NCBI GenBank assembly: GCA_903858935.1
Contig: CAIOKO010000024.1
Coordinates: forward strand, 1-35,000
Direction of reading: 5' to 3'
From: an uncultured Schlesneria sp.
GTDB lineage: Bacteria > Planctomycetota > Planctomycetia > Planctomycetales > Planctomycetaceae
DNA length: 35,000 nucleotides
Positions 1 to 9,025 of this stretch are shown piece after piece. The number at the start of each line of letters is the position of its first letter. Positions within the stretch are counted from its first letter, which is position 1. The position numbers and the translations under genes are program-made. The notes under the pieces were generated by a model. It saw only the letters and a list, made by a program, of their open reading frames with translations, was not told where the DNA came from and did not search any database.

Positions 1-140
1 CTCGTCAAAGCCTCTTTGAATACATCGAAACTTTTTACAACCGAGTCAGAAGGCACTCGACACTCGGTCATCAATCACCCGTAAACTTCGAGCAGGCATT
101 ATAACCCTAATCCCGCGCCCACATTTCATGGGCAAGTCCA
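1..140 (+). mobile_element. right end of an IS3-family insertion sequence (cut by window edge)
   Basis: The end of an OrfB transposase frame reaches 104. About 36 bases later the sequence reads GGCAAGTCCA, ending at 140 with the CA dinucleotide expected at an IS3-family terminus. The transposase end is seen directly. The exact IS boundary is inferred, because the matching left terminal repeat and any target-site duplication lie outside the window. Confidence 0.5.
3..104 (+). CDS. IS3-family transposase OrfB, C-terminal fragment
   Basis: The frame starting at base 3 reads without interruption to TAA at 102-104. It contains [19 protein letters not shown] followed by SPVNFEQAL. This is the well-known C-terminal end of the DDE integrase core (rve) of IS3-family OrfB, after the catalytic Glu. 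Only about 33 codons are present, cut off by the window start, so it is unknown whether the element is complete or active. It transposes DNA in partnership with OrfA by a -1 frameshift in intact members. It marks this end of the stress island as a place where mobile DNA has inserted. Confidence 0.85.
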   Translation, partial: RQSLFEYIETFYNRVRRHSTLGHQSPVNFEQAL

Positions 141-257
141 AAGTGATCTACTACAAATCCTTTCGATAATTGAGGTAAACAATACTTTGCTCGAACGAGA
201 TATGGCCAACTGCAGATAAACGCTGTTTTACGCAAACACCTGACAAGCTCGGCTCCA

Positions 258-290
258 GCGATCTCCATAGACAATGCCTCTGGAGATCGC
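258..290. repeat. perfect 10-bp inverted repeat
   Basis: GCGATCTCCA at 258-267 is matched by TGGAGATCGC at 281-290, with a 13-nt loop. It lies just downstream (minus-strand sense) of the decayed peroxiredoxin gene that ends at 311. It could be the old terminator of that gene, but no U-tract follows on either strand. Otherwise 105-310 holds nothing I recognise. Confidence 0.5.
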
Positions 291-310
291 ACTCGAATCA
301 GTTCTACTCA

Positions 311-747
311 CTAGTTCTTGGTTTTCTCCAATGCGGCGACGATGTCCGTTGGTTCGGCGCGTTTTCGATAGTCGGCATCAACAAACGACCGTCGAATTGT
401 TCCGGCCAGATCGACGATGTAAGTCGCACTGAGTGGAAGTTCGCCAGAGTTATCTCCGTTCTGTTTTTAGAGATCGATTTTGATGGCCTTTATCATTGTG
501 AGCGATTTCTCCGGGACTTTAAGCGCGATCTTGAATTTGCGGGCCATCCCGTTTCCCTTGCCTGAAAGTGCAACAAAAAAAGCGATTTTGCCTTGGAGGG
601 GTCGTTCAATCGATCAAGTGTTTCCGGCGGGATAGCGACAACTGTTCCGCTAAGTTGTTCGATCTGCTTTCGTTAATTCAGTAGTCCCTAGAGTTCGATA
701 TTGCGGTAAGGACGCCAACGAAGGCGAACAAAAACGATCAATCCAAC
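311..747 (-). pseudogene. decayed AhpC/TSA-type peroxiredoxin
   Basis: Reading the minus strand gives a recognisable peroxiredoxin (thioredoxin-fold peroxidase) in pieces. They are WRPYRNIEL (around 691-717), then KQIEQLSGTVVAIPPETL, then RKFKIALKVPEKSL, and finally GELPLSATYIVDLAGTIRRS and DYRKRAEPTDIVAALEK ending in TAG at 311-313. The family normally has WCPYC at the first piece; here both Cys codons read CGC/CGT (Arg). In-frame stops are seen at 688-690, 673-675 and 467-469, and a frameshift is needed near 575-595 around a homopolymer run. The upstream third is not recognisable. The gene has clearly lost function. It lies in the same orientation as the phosphoketolase operon and next to the IS end. 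Confidence 0.85.
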
Positions 748-798
748 TCATTGTTGAATAATATTGGCCGTGTTTCCGTTTCCTGTTGCAAGAGCGTC

Positions 799-1002
799 TC
801 ACGGAAGTGGCTGTTTGATTTGTTGGGCGTTTTGAGTTTCGGGCTGTACTGACTCGTCCAAGGACACGATATAGATCAGCATGGACGTCAGCATTAAGGA
901 AAGTGCGACCCAGAATTTCCAATCGTGGTGCGCTCGTTTCCAGTAAGGCTGATTATCTATGTACAGCTCGTGTTGATCGGGATGATGTTTGGTATGGGTC
1001 AT
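799..1002 (-). CDS. 67-aa single-pass membrane protein, coupled to phosphoketolase
   Basis: I do not recognise a family. The chosen start is ATG at 1002. It overlaps the phosphoketolase stop codon in an ATGA arrangement (start 1002-1000, stop 1001-999), with GGAAG 7-8 nt upstream inside the phosphoketolase coding sequence, so translation is probably coupled. An upstream in-frame start at 1062 would lie deep inside the previous gene and is less likely. The protein has a His-rich polar N-terminus ([12 protein letters not shown]), one hydrophobic span at about residues 30-47 ([17 protein letters not shown]), and a short Gln-rich polar tail. The topology and the tight link suggest a membrane tether or accessory for phosphoketolase or the kai operon. 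That role is inference only. Confidence 0.7.
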   Translation of the reverse strand: MTHTKHHPDQHELYIDNQPYWKRAHHDWKFWVALSLMLTSMLIYIVSLDESVQPETQNAQQIKQPLP

Positions 1003-3422
1003 GGATTTGCTTCCAAGAATGGATTGGGGTCGGGTGTTGATTGTGATGGTGGGGTGGCCCATTTCCAGTTGCGGATCTCTGGCATGTCCTCGCCGTACTT
1101 GTCGATGTATTGCTTGTGTTCGAGCAATTTTTCCTTCAGTTGTGCTTTCAGATAGATCCCTTTGGCGCCCGTCTGAGGAAGTCGGTCGATCGTGTCGATC
1201 ACCAGATGAAATCGGTCGAGGTTGTTGAGCACGGTCATATCAAAGGCCGTGGTGATTGTTCCTTCTTCTTTGTAGCCCCGGACGTGGATGTTGTTGTGGT
1301 TGGTTCTGCGGTAGGTCAATCTGTGAATCAGCCATGGATAGGCGTGGAAGGCAAAAATCACCGGCCTGTCTTTCGTGAACAGGTCGTCAAAGTCGCGGTC
1401 GCTGAGGCCGTGGGGATGTTCTGACTGTGGTTGCAGTTTCATGAGATCCACGACATTGACCACTCGGATTTTCAGGTGAGGCAAGTGCTCACGCATGATT
1501 GAGACTGCGGCGAGTGTCTCGAGCGTGGGGACATCGCCACAGCAGGCCATGACAACGTCGGGTGTCACTCCCTGATCATTACTCGCCCACTGCCAGACTC
1601 CGATCCCCTGAATGCAATGCTTCACGGCCGCTTCCATCGTCAACCATTGAGGTGATGGGTGCTTTCCCGCGATCACAACATTGACGTAATGACGACTGCG
1701 CAGACAGTGGTCCATCACCGACAACAGGCAATTCGCATCCGGTGGCAGATAGACTCGGACGATTTCCGCTTTCTTATTCACGACCAGATCGATGAACCCG
1801 GGGTCCTGATGCGTAAAACCATTGTGGTCCTGACGCCAGACGTGGGACGAGAGCAGGTAGTTCAACGACGCGATCTTCCGTCGCCAGGGCAACTGCGCCG
1901 AAACTTTCAGCCATTTGGCATGCTGGTTGAACATCGAATCGACGATATGAATGAATGCTTCGTAGCAGTTGAACAATCCATGTCGACCGGTCAGAAGATA
2001 ACCTTCCAGCCAGCCCTCACACTGGTGTTCGCTGAGCATTTCCACCACGCGACCTTCCGGTGCGAGATACTCGTCGTTAGGTGTTGTTTCAGCGTCCCAT
2101 TGGCGTTGTGTTGTTTCAAACAGGGCTTCCAGGCCATTAGAAAGGGTTTCATCCGGGCCAAACACTCGGAAATTGCGCTGGGGTTGGTTCAACTTCGTCA
2201 CGTCTCGCAGAAACCGGCCGAGGACGTGCGTATCGCCGACGCCGGATATGCCCGGCGTGGCGACCTCGACGGCGTAGTCACGAAAATCGGGCATTCGCAG
2301 GTCACGCAGCAGGATGCCGCCGTTGGCATGAGGGTTCGAACCCATACGGCGCTGACCCACAGGTGCCAATTCGGCTAGCTCCTGATTCAAACGGCCCAGG
2401 TCATCGAATAACTCTTCCGGCCGGTAACTTCGCAGCCATTCTTCCAGCAATTCAAGGTGTCCAGGATGGCTGGCAGGGGCTGAGATGGGAACTTGATGCG
2501 ATCGAAAAGTTCCCTCGATCTGACGACCATCAACGATCTTCGGACCGGTCCAGCCTTTAGGTGAATTCAACACAATCATCGGCCAGCGAGGACGAGTCGT
2601 ATTTCCTTTGTCTCTCGCTTCCTGATGTATCGACTGGATCTGCTGCACGACCTTGTCGAGGGTCTCGGCCATCGCCTCATGCATGAGATCGGGCTCATGA
2701 CCTTCAACGAAATAGGGAATCCATCCATAACCTCGCAGCAGCTGCTCCAATTCTTCTCGCGAAATCCGGGCGAGTATGGTCGGGTTGGCAATTTTATAGC
2801 CGTTGAGATGCAGAATCGGCAGGACCGCACCGTCTGTAGCAGGATCGAGAAACTTGTTGGAATGCCAGGCCGTTGCCAAGGGTCCTGTTTCTGCTTCGCC
2901 ATCGCCAACCACACACGCGACAATCAGATTCGGGTTATCGAACACGGCTCCGAACGAATGACTGAGCGAATAACCCAGCTCGCCCCCTTCGTGGATCGAC
3001 CCGGGACATTCGGGCGATGCATGGCTGGGAATACCTCCGGGAAACGAAAACTGAAGAAACAACTTACGCAGCCCGGCTTCATCCTGACTGATGTTGGGAT
3101 AGATCTCGCTATAGGTCCCTTCAAGGTAGGTGTTGGCAACGACAGCTGGACCGCCATGCCCTGGGCCAGATACGTAAATCATGTCGAGGTCATATTGTTT
3201 GATGACCCGGTTCAAATGGGTATAGATGAAGTTTTGTCCGGGTGTCGTCCCCCAGTGTCCGAGCAACATCCGTTTCACATCGGCAAGCACCAGTGGCCGT
3301 TTTAACAACGGATTGTCGTAAAGATAGATTTGACCGACGGAAAGATAATTAGCGGCTCGCCAATACGCGTCAATCTTGCGAAGCAGATCCGGTGTCAGTG
3401 TCGTCATGGTATTGGTTTTCAT
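999..3422 (-). CDS. xfp: phosphoketolase (xylulose-5-P/fructose-6-P)
   Basis: Thiamine-diphosphate enzyme that splits xylulose 5-phosphate (and usually fructose 6-phosphate) with phosphate into acetyl-phosphate plus glyceraldehyde 3-phosphate (or erythrose 4-phosphate). It is cytoplasmic. Diagnostic segments include [40 protein letters not shown], the ThDP motif [21 protein letters not shown], the E-rich [15 protein letters not shown] segment and [19 protein letters not shown]. Starting at ATG 3422 gives 807 residues, the usual family length. ATG 3407 is an equally possible start; the longer frame to 3497 would run into the upstream response-regulator gene. It follows that gene by 34 nt and overlaps the next small ORF by 4 nt. 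No acetate kinase lies in the window, so the fate of acetyl-phosphate is not shown here. Confidence 0.96.
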   Translation of the reverse strand: MKTNTMTTLTPDLLRKIDAYWRAANYLSVGQIYLYDNPLLKRPLVLADVKRMLLGHWGTTPGQNFIYTHLNRVIKQYDLDMIYVSGPGHGGPAVVANTYLEGTYSEIYPNISQDEAGLRKLFLQFSFPGGIPSHASPECPGSIHEGGELGYSLSHSFGAVFDNPNLIVACVVGDGEAETGPLATAWHSNKFLDPATDGAVLPILHLNGYKIANPTILARISREELEQLLRGYGWIPYFVEGHEPDLMHEAMAETLDKVVQQIQSIHQEARDKGNTTRPRWPMIVLNSPKGWTGPKIVDGRQIEGTFRSHQVPISAPASHPGHLELLEEWLRSYRPEELFDDLGRLNQELAELAPVGQRRMGSNPHANGGILLRDLRMPDFRDYAVEVATPGISGVGDTHVLGRFLRDVTKLNQPQRNFRVFGPDETLSNGLEALFETTQRQWDAETTPNDEYLAPEGRVVEMLSEHQCEGWLEGYLLTGRHGLFNCYEAFIHIVDSMFNQHAKWLKVSAQLPWRRKIASLNYLLSSHVWRQDHNGFTHQDPGFIDLVVNKKAEIVRVYLPPDANCLLSVMDHCLRSRHYVNVVIAGKHPSPQWLTMEAAVKHCIQGIGVWQWASNDQGVTPDVVMACCGDVPTLETLAAVSIMREHLPHLKIRVVNVVDLMKLQPQSEHPHGLSDRDFDDLFTKDRPVIFAFHAYPWLIHRLTYRRTNHNNIHVRGYKEEGTITTAFDMTVLNNLDRFHLVIDTIDRLPQTGAKGIYLKAQLKEKLLEHKQYIDKYGEDMPEIRNWKWATPPSQSTPDPNPFLEANP

Positions 3423-3456
3423 GTTACGTTGAACAAAAAAATGCCGAATCAATCGG

Positions 3457-4311
3457 TCACTCAAAACGGGGTTCAGCGGCAAGGGAGAACAGAACAACTT
3501 CTTCGCCGGTCACAGTACTGATATCGTGATGCATGCTGACTGCTTTGACACCTGTGACTTCGTAGATCAGCGATTCTAACATCGGACGTGCCAATTCCAG
3601 CAATTGTGTTCTGACCTCTTTGATCAAATCACGTCCTTTGGCGGGAACCGACGCTGTTCCCAGTTGACGCTCGGCTTGGGTCAGAGTTCCAATTGCCCGT
3701 ACAATGAGAAGGTCTTTGATGAAGTAGGCGTGAATTCGTTCCGATTTCCAACCCATGTATTCTTGTTGAAACCGCATCATTCCCTGACTGATCGCTGCCT
3801 GACATTCGGTGCGCGTGAGTGTTTTTGATTTGCGTTCGGCTCGAATCCGCCGCGCTTCATCGATTGACAGACGTTTCTCGGCGTTGGGTTTGTCAGGCTG
3901 AAGTGCAGGAGTTGCGTTTCGGATTGTGTCGGTGACAACAACGCTGGCCAGAATTTCTTTGATTGCCGAAAGGGCGACCGGCTTGACGATCAGCGCATCG
4001 AATCCGGCCTTCACGGCCATCGCTGCATGCTCCGGATCTTTATGGCCTGTGACAGCCACGATTTTCGTATGCGCGAATCCCGGCATTTCACGAAAACGCA
4101 TTGCGAGGCGACAACCATCCATATCCGGCATCACCAGATCAACAAGCAACAATTCAGCTCGAAAGACGGCAGCGACGGCGAGTGCCTGTGTACCGCTGTA
4201 GGTAACGTGGACTTGATTACCAAGGGCTTCCACGAGCATCCCCAGAGCGTCGGCACCGTCGCGATTATCATCGACGATGAGAACTCGAATCGACTTTCCT
4301 GTTTTCGTCAT
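3457..4311 (-). CDS. response regulator fused to a DUF2294 (MpsC-like) domain
   Basis: 284 residues from ATG 4311. Residues 7-122 are a CheY-type receiver: acidic pair DD at 14-15, phosphoacceptor D58 in [13 protein letters not shown], and conserved K110 in IVKP. After a linker, about 170-280 is a DUF2294 domain. It is recognisable from [18 protein letters not shown], the [20 protein letters not shown] helix and ITGVK-like [19 protein letters not shown]. Pfam links this family to MpsC of a Na+-translocating membrane-potential system in Staphylococcus. The start is fixed by AAGGAG, which is itself the last two codons of the histidine kinase gene; the kinase stop is 4 nt upstream. It is therefore the likely phosphorylation target of that kinase. 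There is no DNA-binding domain, so output is probably protein-protein or metabolic. Confidence 0.88.
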   Translation of the reverse strand: MTKTGKSIRVLIVDDNRDGADALGMLVEALGNQVHVTYSGTQALAVAAVFRAELLLVDLVMPDMDGCRLAMRFREMPGFAHTKIVAVTGHKDPEHAAMAVKAGFDALIVKPVALSAIKEILASVVVTDTIRNATPALQPDKPNAEKRLSIDEARRIRAERKSKTLTRTECQAAISQGMMRFQQEYMGWKSERIHAYFIKDLLIVRAIGTLTQAERQLGTASVPAKGRDLIKEVRTQLLELARPMLESLIYEVTGVKAVSMHHDISTVTGEEVVLFSLAAEPRFE

Positions 4312-4315
4312 CGGC

Positions 4316-6487
4316 TTACTCCTTTCGCAAGTCCGTGGATTGTCTCTTTTCGGATGCGGCAGCAAGAATCTCTTTCAGTTTTATGAAGTCTGGCGGCTTG
4401 ACCAGATGGTGATCGAAGCCCGAATCGAGCGATCTTTTTCGGTCAGAATCCTGTCCGTACCCGGTCATCGCCACCAGGACGACGTTTTGAAAAATCGCTT
4501 TTTGACGCAGTCTGGTCGCGACTTCATAACCGTCCATTCCTGGCAAGCCGATATCCAGCAATACGACATTCGGATTAAAGCCGAAAGCGGCATCTAATGT
4601 TGATGGGCCATCGTGAACGGTCAGCACTTCGTGCCCGGAAGCAAGCAGCAGCATTCCTAACATTTCGGCGGCATCGGCATTGTCATCGACGACAAGGACT
4701 TTTAATGATGTGACGTTAAAATTCGAATTCATGTCGTGCGATTCGGGCTCTCGAATTTCCGACTGCGACATTAATGGAAGACGGACAACAAATTCGCTGC
4801 CCTGGCCCAATACACTTTTCACTTCGACTTCGCCTTTGTGCATTTCGACAATTCTCTGGACAAGCGCCAATCCAATTCCCAATCCACCCTGTGACCGATC
4901 AAGCGAGCGTTCGGCCTGCGTAAAAAGATCGAAGATGTAAGGCAGCAGATCTGTTGCGATCCCGATACCCGTGTCGCGAACGCGTATCACAGCGATCGGC
5001 ATGATGGAACAAGTCCGTCGTGCCACCACCGAAAGGGACTGAGGCGGCGCATTGCTCAGTTCTACGCTATCTCCCGTCTCCGTCCGCTGCTCAATCGTCA
5101 CCGTTAAATGAATTTGACCTTCGTCGGGAGTAAACTTTGCGGCATTCGACAGCAAGTTCACCACAACCTGTTCAAGCCGGGCCGCGTCTCCAAACAGTCG
5201 TATTGGTTGCTGTGAAATCGACGAAATGAGACGGTGTTTGTGCCGGTCAATCAGCGGGCGAGCGGTTTCGATGGCATTTACCACAACATCATTCAATAAG
5301 ATCGGTTCTTGTTGCAGGTGGATTCTGCCAGTTGTCATTCGAGAAACTTCCAACAAATCGTCGATCAGTCTGGTCAACTGCCCCACTTGACGTTCGATGA
5401 TTGTGCGAGCCTGGTGTTGCAGCCGATCTTCATTCTTTTGCAGTCCCAGAAGTTGCAGGGCACTTGCAATCGGAGAGAGGGGGTTGCGAAGTTCGTGGCT
5501 GAGCATGGCCAGAAATTCGTCCTTGCGTCGGTGCAGATCCTCTAACGATGCCGACTGTTCCTGCATCCGTTTTTCCAGTCGGTTACGCTCGGCTTCCAGT
5601 CGGCTGCGTTCGGTGATATCCCGAACATTGCACTGAATGACACTGTGATCGTCTTCTTTATACGAGTTAGCGACAATTTCGACTTCAACTTTTTCTCCCA
5701 GACTTGTTTCCAGCGGCAAGTGTTCGAAACGAATGTAGCCTTGCTCTTGCAACTCGCGAACCGCTTCCTCGTTGGCGGACCGGTCACTGAACAAACCTAT
5801 TTCCCAGAGCTCCTTGCCGGCGAAGTGTTCTTTCGAATACCCCAAAAGTTCGCTCATATATGGGTTCGAATCTGTGATTCTCCCCGTATGAGTATCGAGG
5901 ATCAGGATTCCGTCTTTGGCTGTTTCGAAAAGCCTGCGGTAACGAATTTCTGATTCACGAAGCGCCAATTTCGAGACGACCAGTTCGTCATAGACTTTCT
6001 GCTGACTCAAATCCGTGACCAGAAGGCAAACCCGTTGTAGCGGCAACATAAACAGGGCGAGTGATGCGGGAAATTGTGTCCTGTTCTGTCGGTTCAGCTG
6101 AACCTCTTTATGAGTCGGCGAATTCTCAACATCGCGTAACATCTCCTTCCAACAGGCATAATCCGTTTCGCTGACAAATCTGTCGAGCGGCTTCCCAATC
6201 AGCGTCTGACTCGACGACGCGAAAAGACTGGCGAAGCAGGGATTGCAGTAGAGGATCACGCCATCCTGACTTAACACCGCAACGCCTTGTTGCATCGCTT
6301 CGATCAGAATTCGATAGGGACGATCAGCCCCTTCCAGCGTGTATACACTTTCGCCGGGATTGGAGATGACCACAGCATCGACGATCCCCTCGCGAATCGC
6401 GTCCACAATCGCATCGGCTTCTTCGAGGCGCCAACGCAAACGTTCGTTTTCCTGAAGTAGCGCACTGTAGGTCTTTGGCGTGGTCAT
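4316..6487 (-). CDS. PAS-PAS hybrid sensor histidine kinase with C-terminal receiver
   Basis: 723 residues without membrane spans, so a cytoplasmic sensor. In order: a short coiled N-terminus (ERLRWRLEEADAIVDA), PAS 1 (about 55-160), PAS 2 with PAC (about 175-295), and a coiled coil (295-325). Then come HisKA with the H-box FLAMLSHELRNPLSP (H331), HATPase_c with the N-box VVVNLLSNAAKF (about 440-452), G1 VRDTGIGI and G2 GGLGIGLAL, and a receiver (595-715) with DD 601-602, D645, T675 and K697. It sits 30 nt after the second kaiB gene and 4 nt before the REC-DUF2294 gene. A phosphorelay from this kinase to the downstream regulator, gated by KaiB/KaiC, is a reasonable inference. Unlike cyanobacterial SasA it carries no KaiB-like sensor domain. 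Confidence 0.93.
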   Translation of the reverse strand: MTTPKTYSALLQENERLRWRLEEADAIVDAIREGIVDAVVISNPGESVYTLEGADRPYRILIEAMQQGVAVLSQDGVILYCNPCFASLFASSSQTLIGKPLDRFVSETDYACWKEMLRDVENSPTHKEVQLNRQNRTQFPASLALFMLPLQRVCLLVTDLSQQKVYDELVVSKLALRESEIRYRRLFETAKDGILILDTHTGRITDSNPYMSELLGYSKEHFAGKELWEIGLFSDRSANEEAVRELQEQGYIRFEHLPLETSLGEKVEVEIVANSYKEDDHSVIQCNVRDITERSRLEAERNRLEKRMQEQSASLEDLHRRKDEFLAMLSHELRNPLSPIASALQLLGLQKNEDRLQHQARTIIERQVGQLTRLIDDLLEVSRMTTGRIHLQQEPILLNDVVVNAIETARPLIDRHKHRLISSISQQPIRLFGDAARLEQVVVNLLSNAAKFTPDEGQIHLTVTIEQRTETGDSVELSNAPPQSLSVVARRTCSIMPIAVIRVRDTGIGIATDLLPYIFDLFTQAERSLDRSQGGLGIGLALVQRIVEMHKGEVEVKSVLGQGSEFVVRLPLMSQSEIREPESHDMNSNFNVTSLKVLVVDDNADAAEMLGMLLLASGHEVLTVHDGPSTLDAAFGFNPNVVLLDIGLPGMDGYEVATRLRQKAIFQNVVLVAMTGYGQDSDRKRSLDSGFDHHLVKPPDFIKLKEILAAASEKRQSTDLRKE

Positions 6488-6517
6488 CGTGGGTGCTTAA
6501 CAACGGTGAGGAATGGT

Positions 6518-6865
6518 TCAAACGACGATGTTCAAGCCAAGAAAGATCTTTTTTTCGTCAGAAAGGTCTCCGATAAATAAACGCATCGGAGACGGAGACT
6601 GTTTGATCAACGTCGGGGCAACAACAATCTGCGCTTGTCGTGCCATTTCCGGATTAACAAAAAGATCGACAACTGTCAGTTCATAACGCCCCATAAGATA
6701 GAGATCACAAATGCGCTGAATTCGTTCCACGGCAAGGGTCGAACGGGGCGATAGCCCGGCAATATACAGTCGTAGCACGAAGTATTCTTTCGAGACGGGG
6801 GCCGTCGTGACGTTGACCACATCCGTCGCGACGGAGTCCTTTGCTATTGCCTTCTTACTTTTCAC
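6518..6865 (-). CDS. kaiB: KaiB-family protein (second copy)
   Basis: 115 residues with a thioredoxin-like KaiB fold. The N-terminal 25 residues are a variable polar tail. Then come the typical FVLRLYIAGLSPRSTLAVE strand-loop-helix, YELTVVDLFVNPEMARQAQIV, the cis-Pro region VVAPTLIKQSPSPMRLFIGDLSD and a short hydrophobic end. The start is GTG at 6865, with AAGG 7-8 nt upstream. It lies 9 nt after the first kaiB gene and 30 nt before the kinase gene. KaiB proteins bind the KaiC CI ring in cyanobacterial clocks. In non-cyanobacterial kai operons their role is less defined and often linked to stress resistance. It differs clearly from the neighbouring copy, so this is not a recent duplicate. Confidence 0.93.
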   Translation of the reverse strand: MKSKKAIAKDSVATDVVNVTTAPVSKEYFVLRLYIAGLSPRSTLAVERIQRICDLYLMGRYELTVVDLFVNPEMARQAQIVVAPTLIKQSPSPMRLFIGDLSDEKKIFLGLNIVV

Positions 6866-6874
6866 ACTTTCGCC

Positions 6875-7213
6875 TTATTCCTTCATTTTCGAGTGAGAAC
6901 GCAACTGCAAGCCAACCAGCGTCCGTTCGGTATCTGAAAGATCGCCAATGATCTTGCGAATCGGTTCCGGTAACTTTCGTACGAGAGTTGGAATAGCCAC
7001 AATCTGATCGTCTTTTGCCAGCCGGGGATTTTCGATCAGGTCAATCACTTCGATCTCGAACTCACCTGCAAGGTGTTCCTCGCAGATTTGCTTGAGATTG
7101 TCGAATGCCGTGACAGATTTGGGCGTCTTCCCGGCAACATACAGACGTAGCTGCCACTGCTTCGGTACTTGCTCAGACGTTGTCTGGCCATTCGATCTGG
7201 ACTCGCTTTTCAT
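6875..7213 (-). CDS. kaiB: KaiB-family protein (first copy)
   Basis: 112 residues. KaiB fold: [21 protein letters not shown], then [20 protein letters not shown], then the cis-Pro segment [24 protein letters not shown], which matches the family consensus well, and a short polar tail. Its ATG (7213-7211) overlaps the kaiC stop (7212-7210) as ATGA, so translation is probably coupled to kaiC and the two products are made together. This copy is closer to canonical KaiB than the second one and is the better candidate for direct KaiC binding. Confidence 0.95.
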   Translation of the reverse strand: MKSESRSNGQTTSEQVPKQWQLRLYVAGKTPKSVTAFDNLKQICEEHLAGEFEIEVIDLIENPRLAKDDQIVAIPTLVRKLPEPIRKIIGDLSDTERTLVGLQLRSHSKMKE

Positions 7214-8958
7214 TTGCGAACCTTCTTTTGACTTCCTGGAACCCCGTTGGATTGTGCTTTGCGGCTGAAAGCCATTTCCTGACGTCCCTGTTCCAACTTT
7301 TCTAAATACACTTGCTCGGTCGTGATATCGCGTTCCATCTCTTCCTTGTCCGTTTGGAATTGCAATTGAAGAACCGCAATTTGCGCCTCGAGCGCTTGTT
7401 GCCTGCGAGAAAGTTCTCCTCGCTTTCTTTCAATTTCCTGATTGCGCTGTGCCGCAGTTGCCATTTCCTTTGCCTCCTGAGCAAGGCGGGCAGAACCAGT
7501 GAGAACGCCATCCGGGCCAAGATAGACCTCCGTCAGCAGAATTCCGTTATCTGTCAAAAGAAATTCTCGAATCTGATTACTGTGAGACATGCCGCGTGAC
7601 TTGAGGATATATAATCCCCGATTGCGTTCACCGTTCAGTTCCATGTCCCGCAAAAGCAGCCAGGTGTCAATCGTGGACGAGATATCAAGTTCCGTATGCT
7701 CCAGGGCTCCTTCGTTCCGGTTGAGATTTGTCAGCAGCGTCGTAATCTGTCTGGCCTTTAGGTAGTCGACCAGCCGCATCATCATCGAACTTGCCTCAGA
7801 AACCGTTCCTGACGAAATGAAATTGGTAATTGGATCGACGATCACGAGCGAAGGATTCAACCCTTCTACCAGTTTGTGAATGCTTGCCAGGTGCATTTCC
7901 AAGCCATTCATTGTTGGACGCGCAGCATGAAAACGAAGCAGCCCCTTCTTCACCCACGGTTCCAGATTGAGGCCGATGGAACGCATGTTTCGCAACAGTT
8001 GGGCTTCTGGTTCTTCGAAGGCAATGTAAAGGCATCGTTCACCACGCCGACAACATGCGTCAGCGGCGTGGCAGGCAAGACTGGTCTTTCCAACGCCTGC
8101 GGTCCCGGAAAGTAAGACGCTGCTGCCACGATAAACTCCCTCACCACCCAGCATGGCATCGAGCGCAGGTACGCCAATCGAGATTCGTTCGGAAGAGGCT
8201 TCGTGTTGTCGTTGAAGGGATGTGATCGGGAAAACGGAAATGCCCCCTTCGTCGATCAAAAATGGAAACTCGTTTGTTCCGTGTGAGGAACCTCGATATT
8301 TGACGATCCGTAAACGGCGGGTCGAGATCTGCCCGTCGACACGATGATCTAATAAGAGGACACAGTCGGAAACGTACTCTTCGAGTCCATGTCGGGTAAA
8401 ACTGCCACTGCCCCGTTCAGCCGTAATGATCGCCGTAACACCTTTTTTCTTGAGCCAGCGGAACAGTCGGCGCAGTTCGGAACGAAGAATTGCGGGATTT
8501 GGTAGTCCGGCGAATAGAGTTTCCAGGGTATCGAGCACGATCCGTTTGGCGCCGATCGAGTCGATCGCAAAACCCAGGCGGATGAACAGCGCTTCAAGAT
8601 CGTATTCACCGGTCTCTTCAATCTCACTTCGCTCGATGTAGATGTAGTCGACTGCCAGCTTCTTTTTCTCGATCAGCCCATCAAGGTCGAAGCCGAGCGA
8701 ACGAACATTTTGAGCAAGCTCCTCGGCCGTCTCTTCGAAAGCAATGAACACCCCCGGTTCGTCAAACAACGTGGCTCCTCTGACGAGGAACTCGATCCCG
8801 AGCAAAGTCTTGCCACAACCTGCACTGCCACATACCAGCGTGGGCCTCCCTTGCGGCAATCCACCACTCGTAATCTCATCGAGTCCCTGAATGCCTGTCG
8901 TACATTTCGGCAAATTTCCTGGAGTCGAATTGTTGTTTTTACTGACGGTCTTGGAAAT
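7210..8958 (-). CDS. kaiC: KaiC-family double-RecA ATPase/autokinase with coiled-coil tail
   Basis: 582 residues if started at ATT 8958. Two RecA-like KaiC domains: CI with Walker A GSAGCGKT (about 44-51) and the Glu pair FEE (75-76); CII with Walker A GTAGVGKT (285-292) and Glu pair FEE (315-316). At the place of the S431-T432 phosphosites of Synechococcus KaiC it reads DISSTIDT, i.e. Ser-Ser, a pattern I recall for KaiC2-type homologues. The usual C-terminal tail is replaced by a strongly charged coiled coil (about 500-570). Start: no ATG exists upstream of the first domain. The longer frame begins with a GTG at 9018 that lies inside the leader terminator hairpin. ATT at 8958 sits 7 nt after AAGGA and gives a natural N-terminus ([10 protein letters not shown]). 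The gene overlaps kaiB by 4 nt. Confidence 0.94.
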   Translation of the reverse strand: MSKTVSKNNNSTPGNLPKCTTGIQGLDEITSGGLPQGRPTLVCGSAGCGKTLLGIEFLVRGATLFDEPGVFIAFEETAEELAQNVRSLGFDLDGLIEKKKLAVDYIYIERSEIEETGEYDLEALFIRLGFAIDSIGAKRIVLDTLETLFAGLPNPAILRSELRRLFRWLKKKGVTAIITAERGSGSFTRHGLEEYVSDCVLLLDHRVDGQISTRRLRIVKYRGSSHGTNEFPFLIDEGGISVFPITSLQRQHEASSERISIGVPALDAMLGGEGVYRGSSVLLSGTAGVGKTSLACHAADACCRRGERCLYIAFEEPEAQLLRNMRSIGLNLEPWVKKGLLRFHAARPTMNGLEMHLASIHKLVEGLNPSLVIVDPITNFISSGTVSEASSMMMRLVDYLKARQITTLLTNLNRNEGALEHTELDISSTIDTWLLLRDMELNGERNRGLYILKSRGMSHSNQIREFLLTDNGILLTEVYLGPDGVLTGSARLAQEAKEMATAAQRNQEIERKRGELSRRQQALEAQIAVLQLQFQTDKEEMERDITTEQVYLEKLEQGRQEMAFSRKAQSNGVPGSQKKVRK

Positions 8959-8975
8959 AAGGCGTTCCTTTAAAC

Positions 8976-9025
8976 AAAAAAAGCCGACGTGGCCGCCCCC
9001 CTTAAGGGATTCGACCACGTCGGCT
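8976..9025 (-). terminator. intrinsic-terminator-like hairpin in the kaiC leader
   Basis: On the minus strand AGCCGACGTGG (9025-9015) pairs with CCACGTCGGCT (8992-8982), followed at once by seven U (8982-8976). The U-run ends 17 nt before the proposed kaiC start. As it lies between the putative kaiC promoter and the gene, it would act as a conditional terminator (attenuator) rather than only ending the upstream DUF1573 transcript. Confidence 0.75.

Noticed and set aside
107-292. 61-codon minus-strand frame next to the IS end
   Set aside because: It begins within the likely IS terminus, has no family resemblance, and spans the inverted repeat at 258-290.
1659-2378. 239-codon plus-strand frame inside the phosphoketolase gene
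   Set aside because: It is antisense to a strongly recognised enzyme, has Arg/His/Gln-rich shadow composition, and no motif.
8976-9018. GTG start of kaiC at 9018
   Set aside because: It lies inside the leader terminator hairpin, adds residues encoded by the stem and U-run (GGGHVGFFCLKERL), and lacks a ribosome site.
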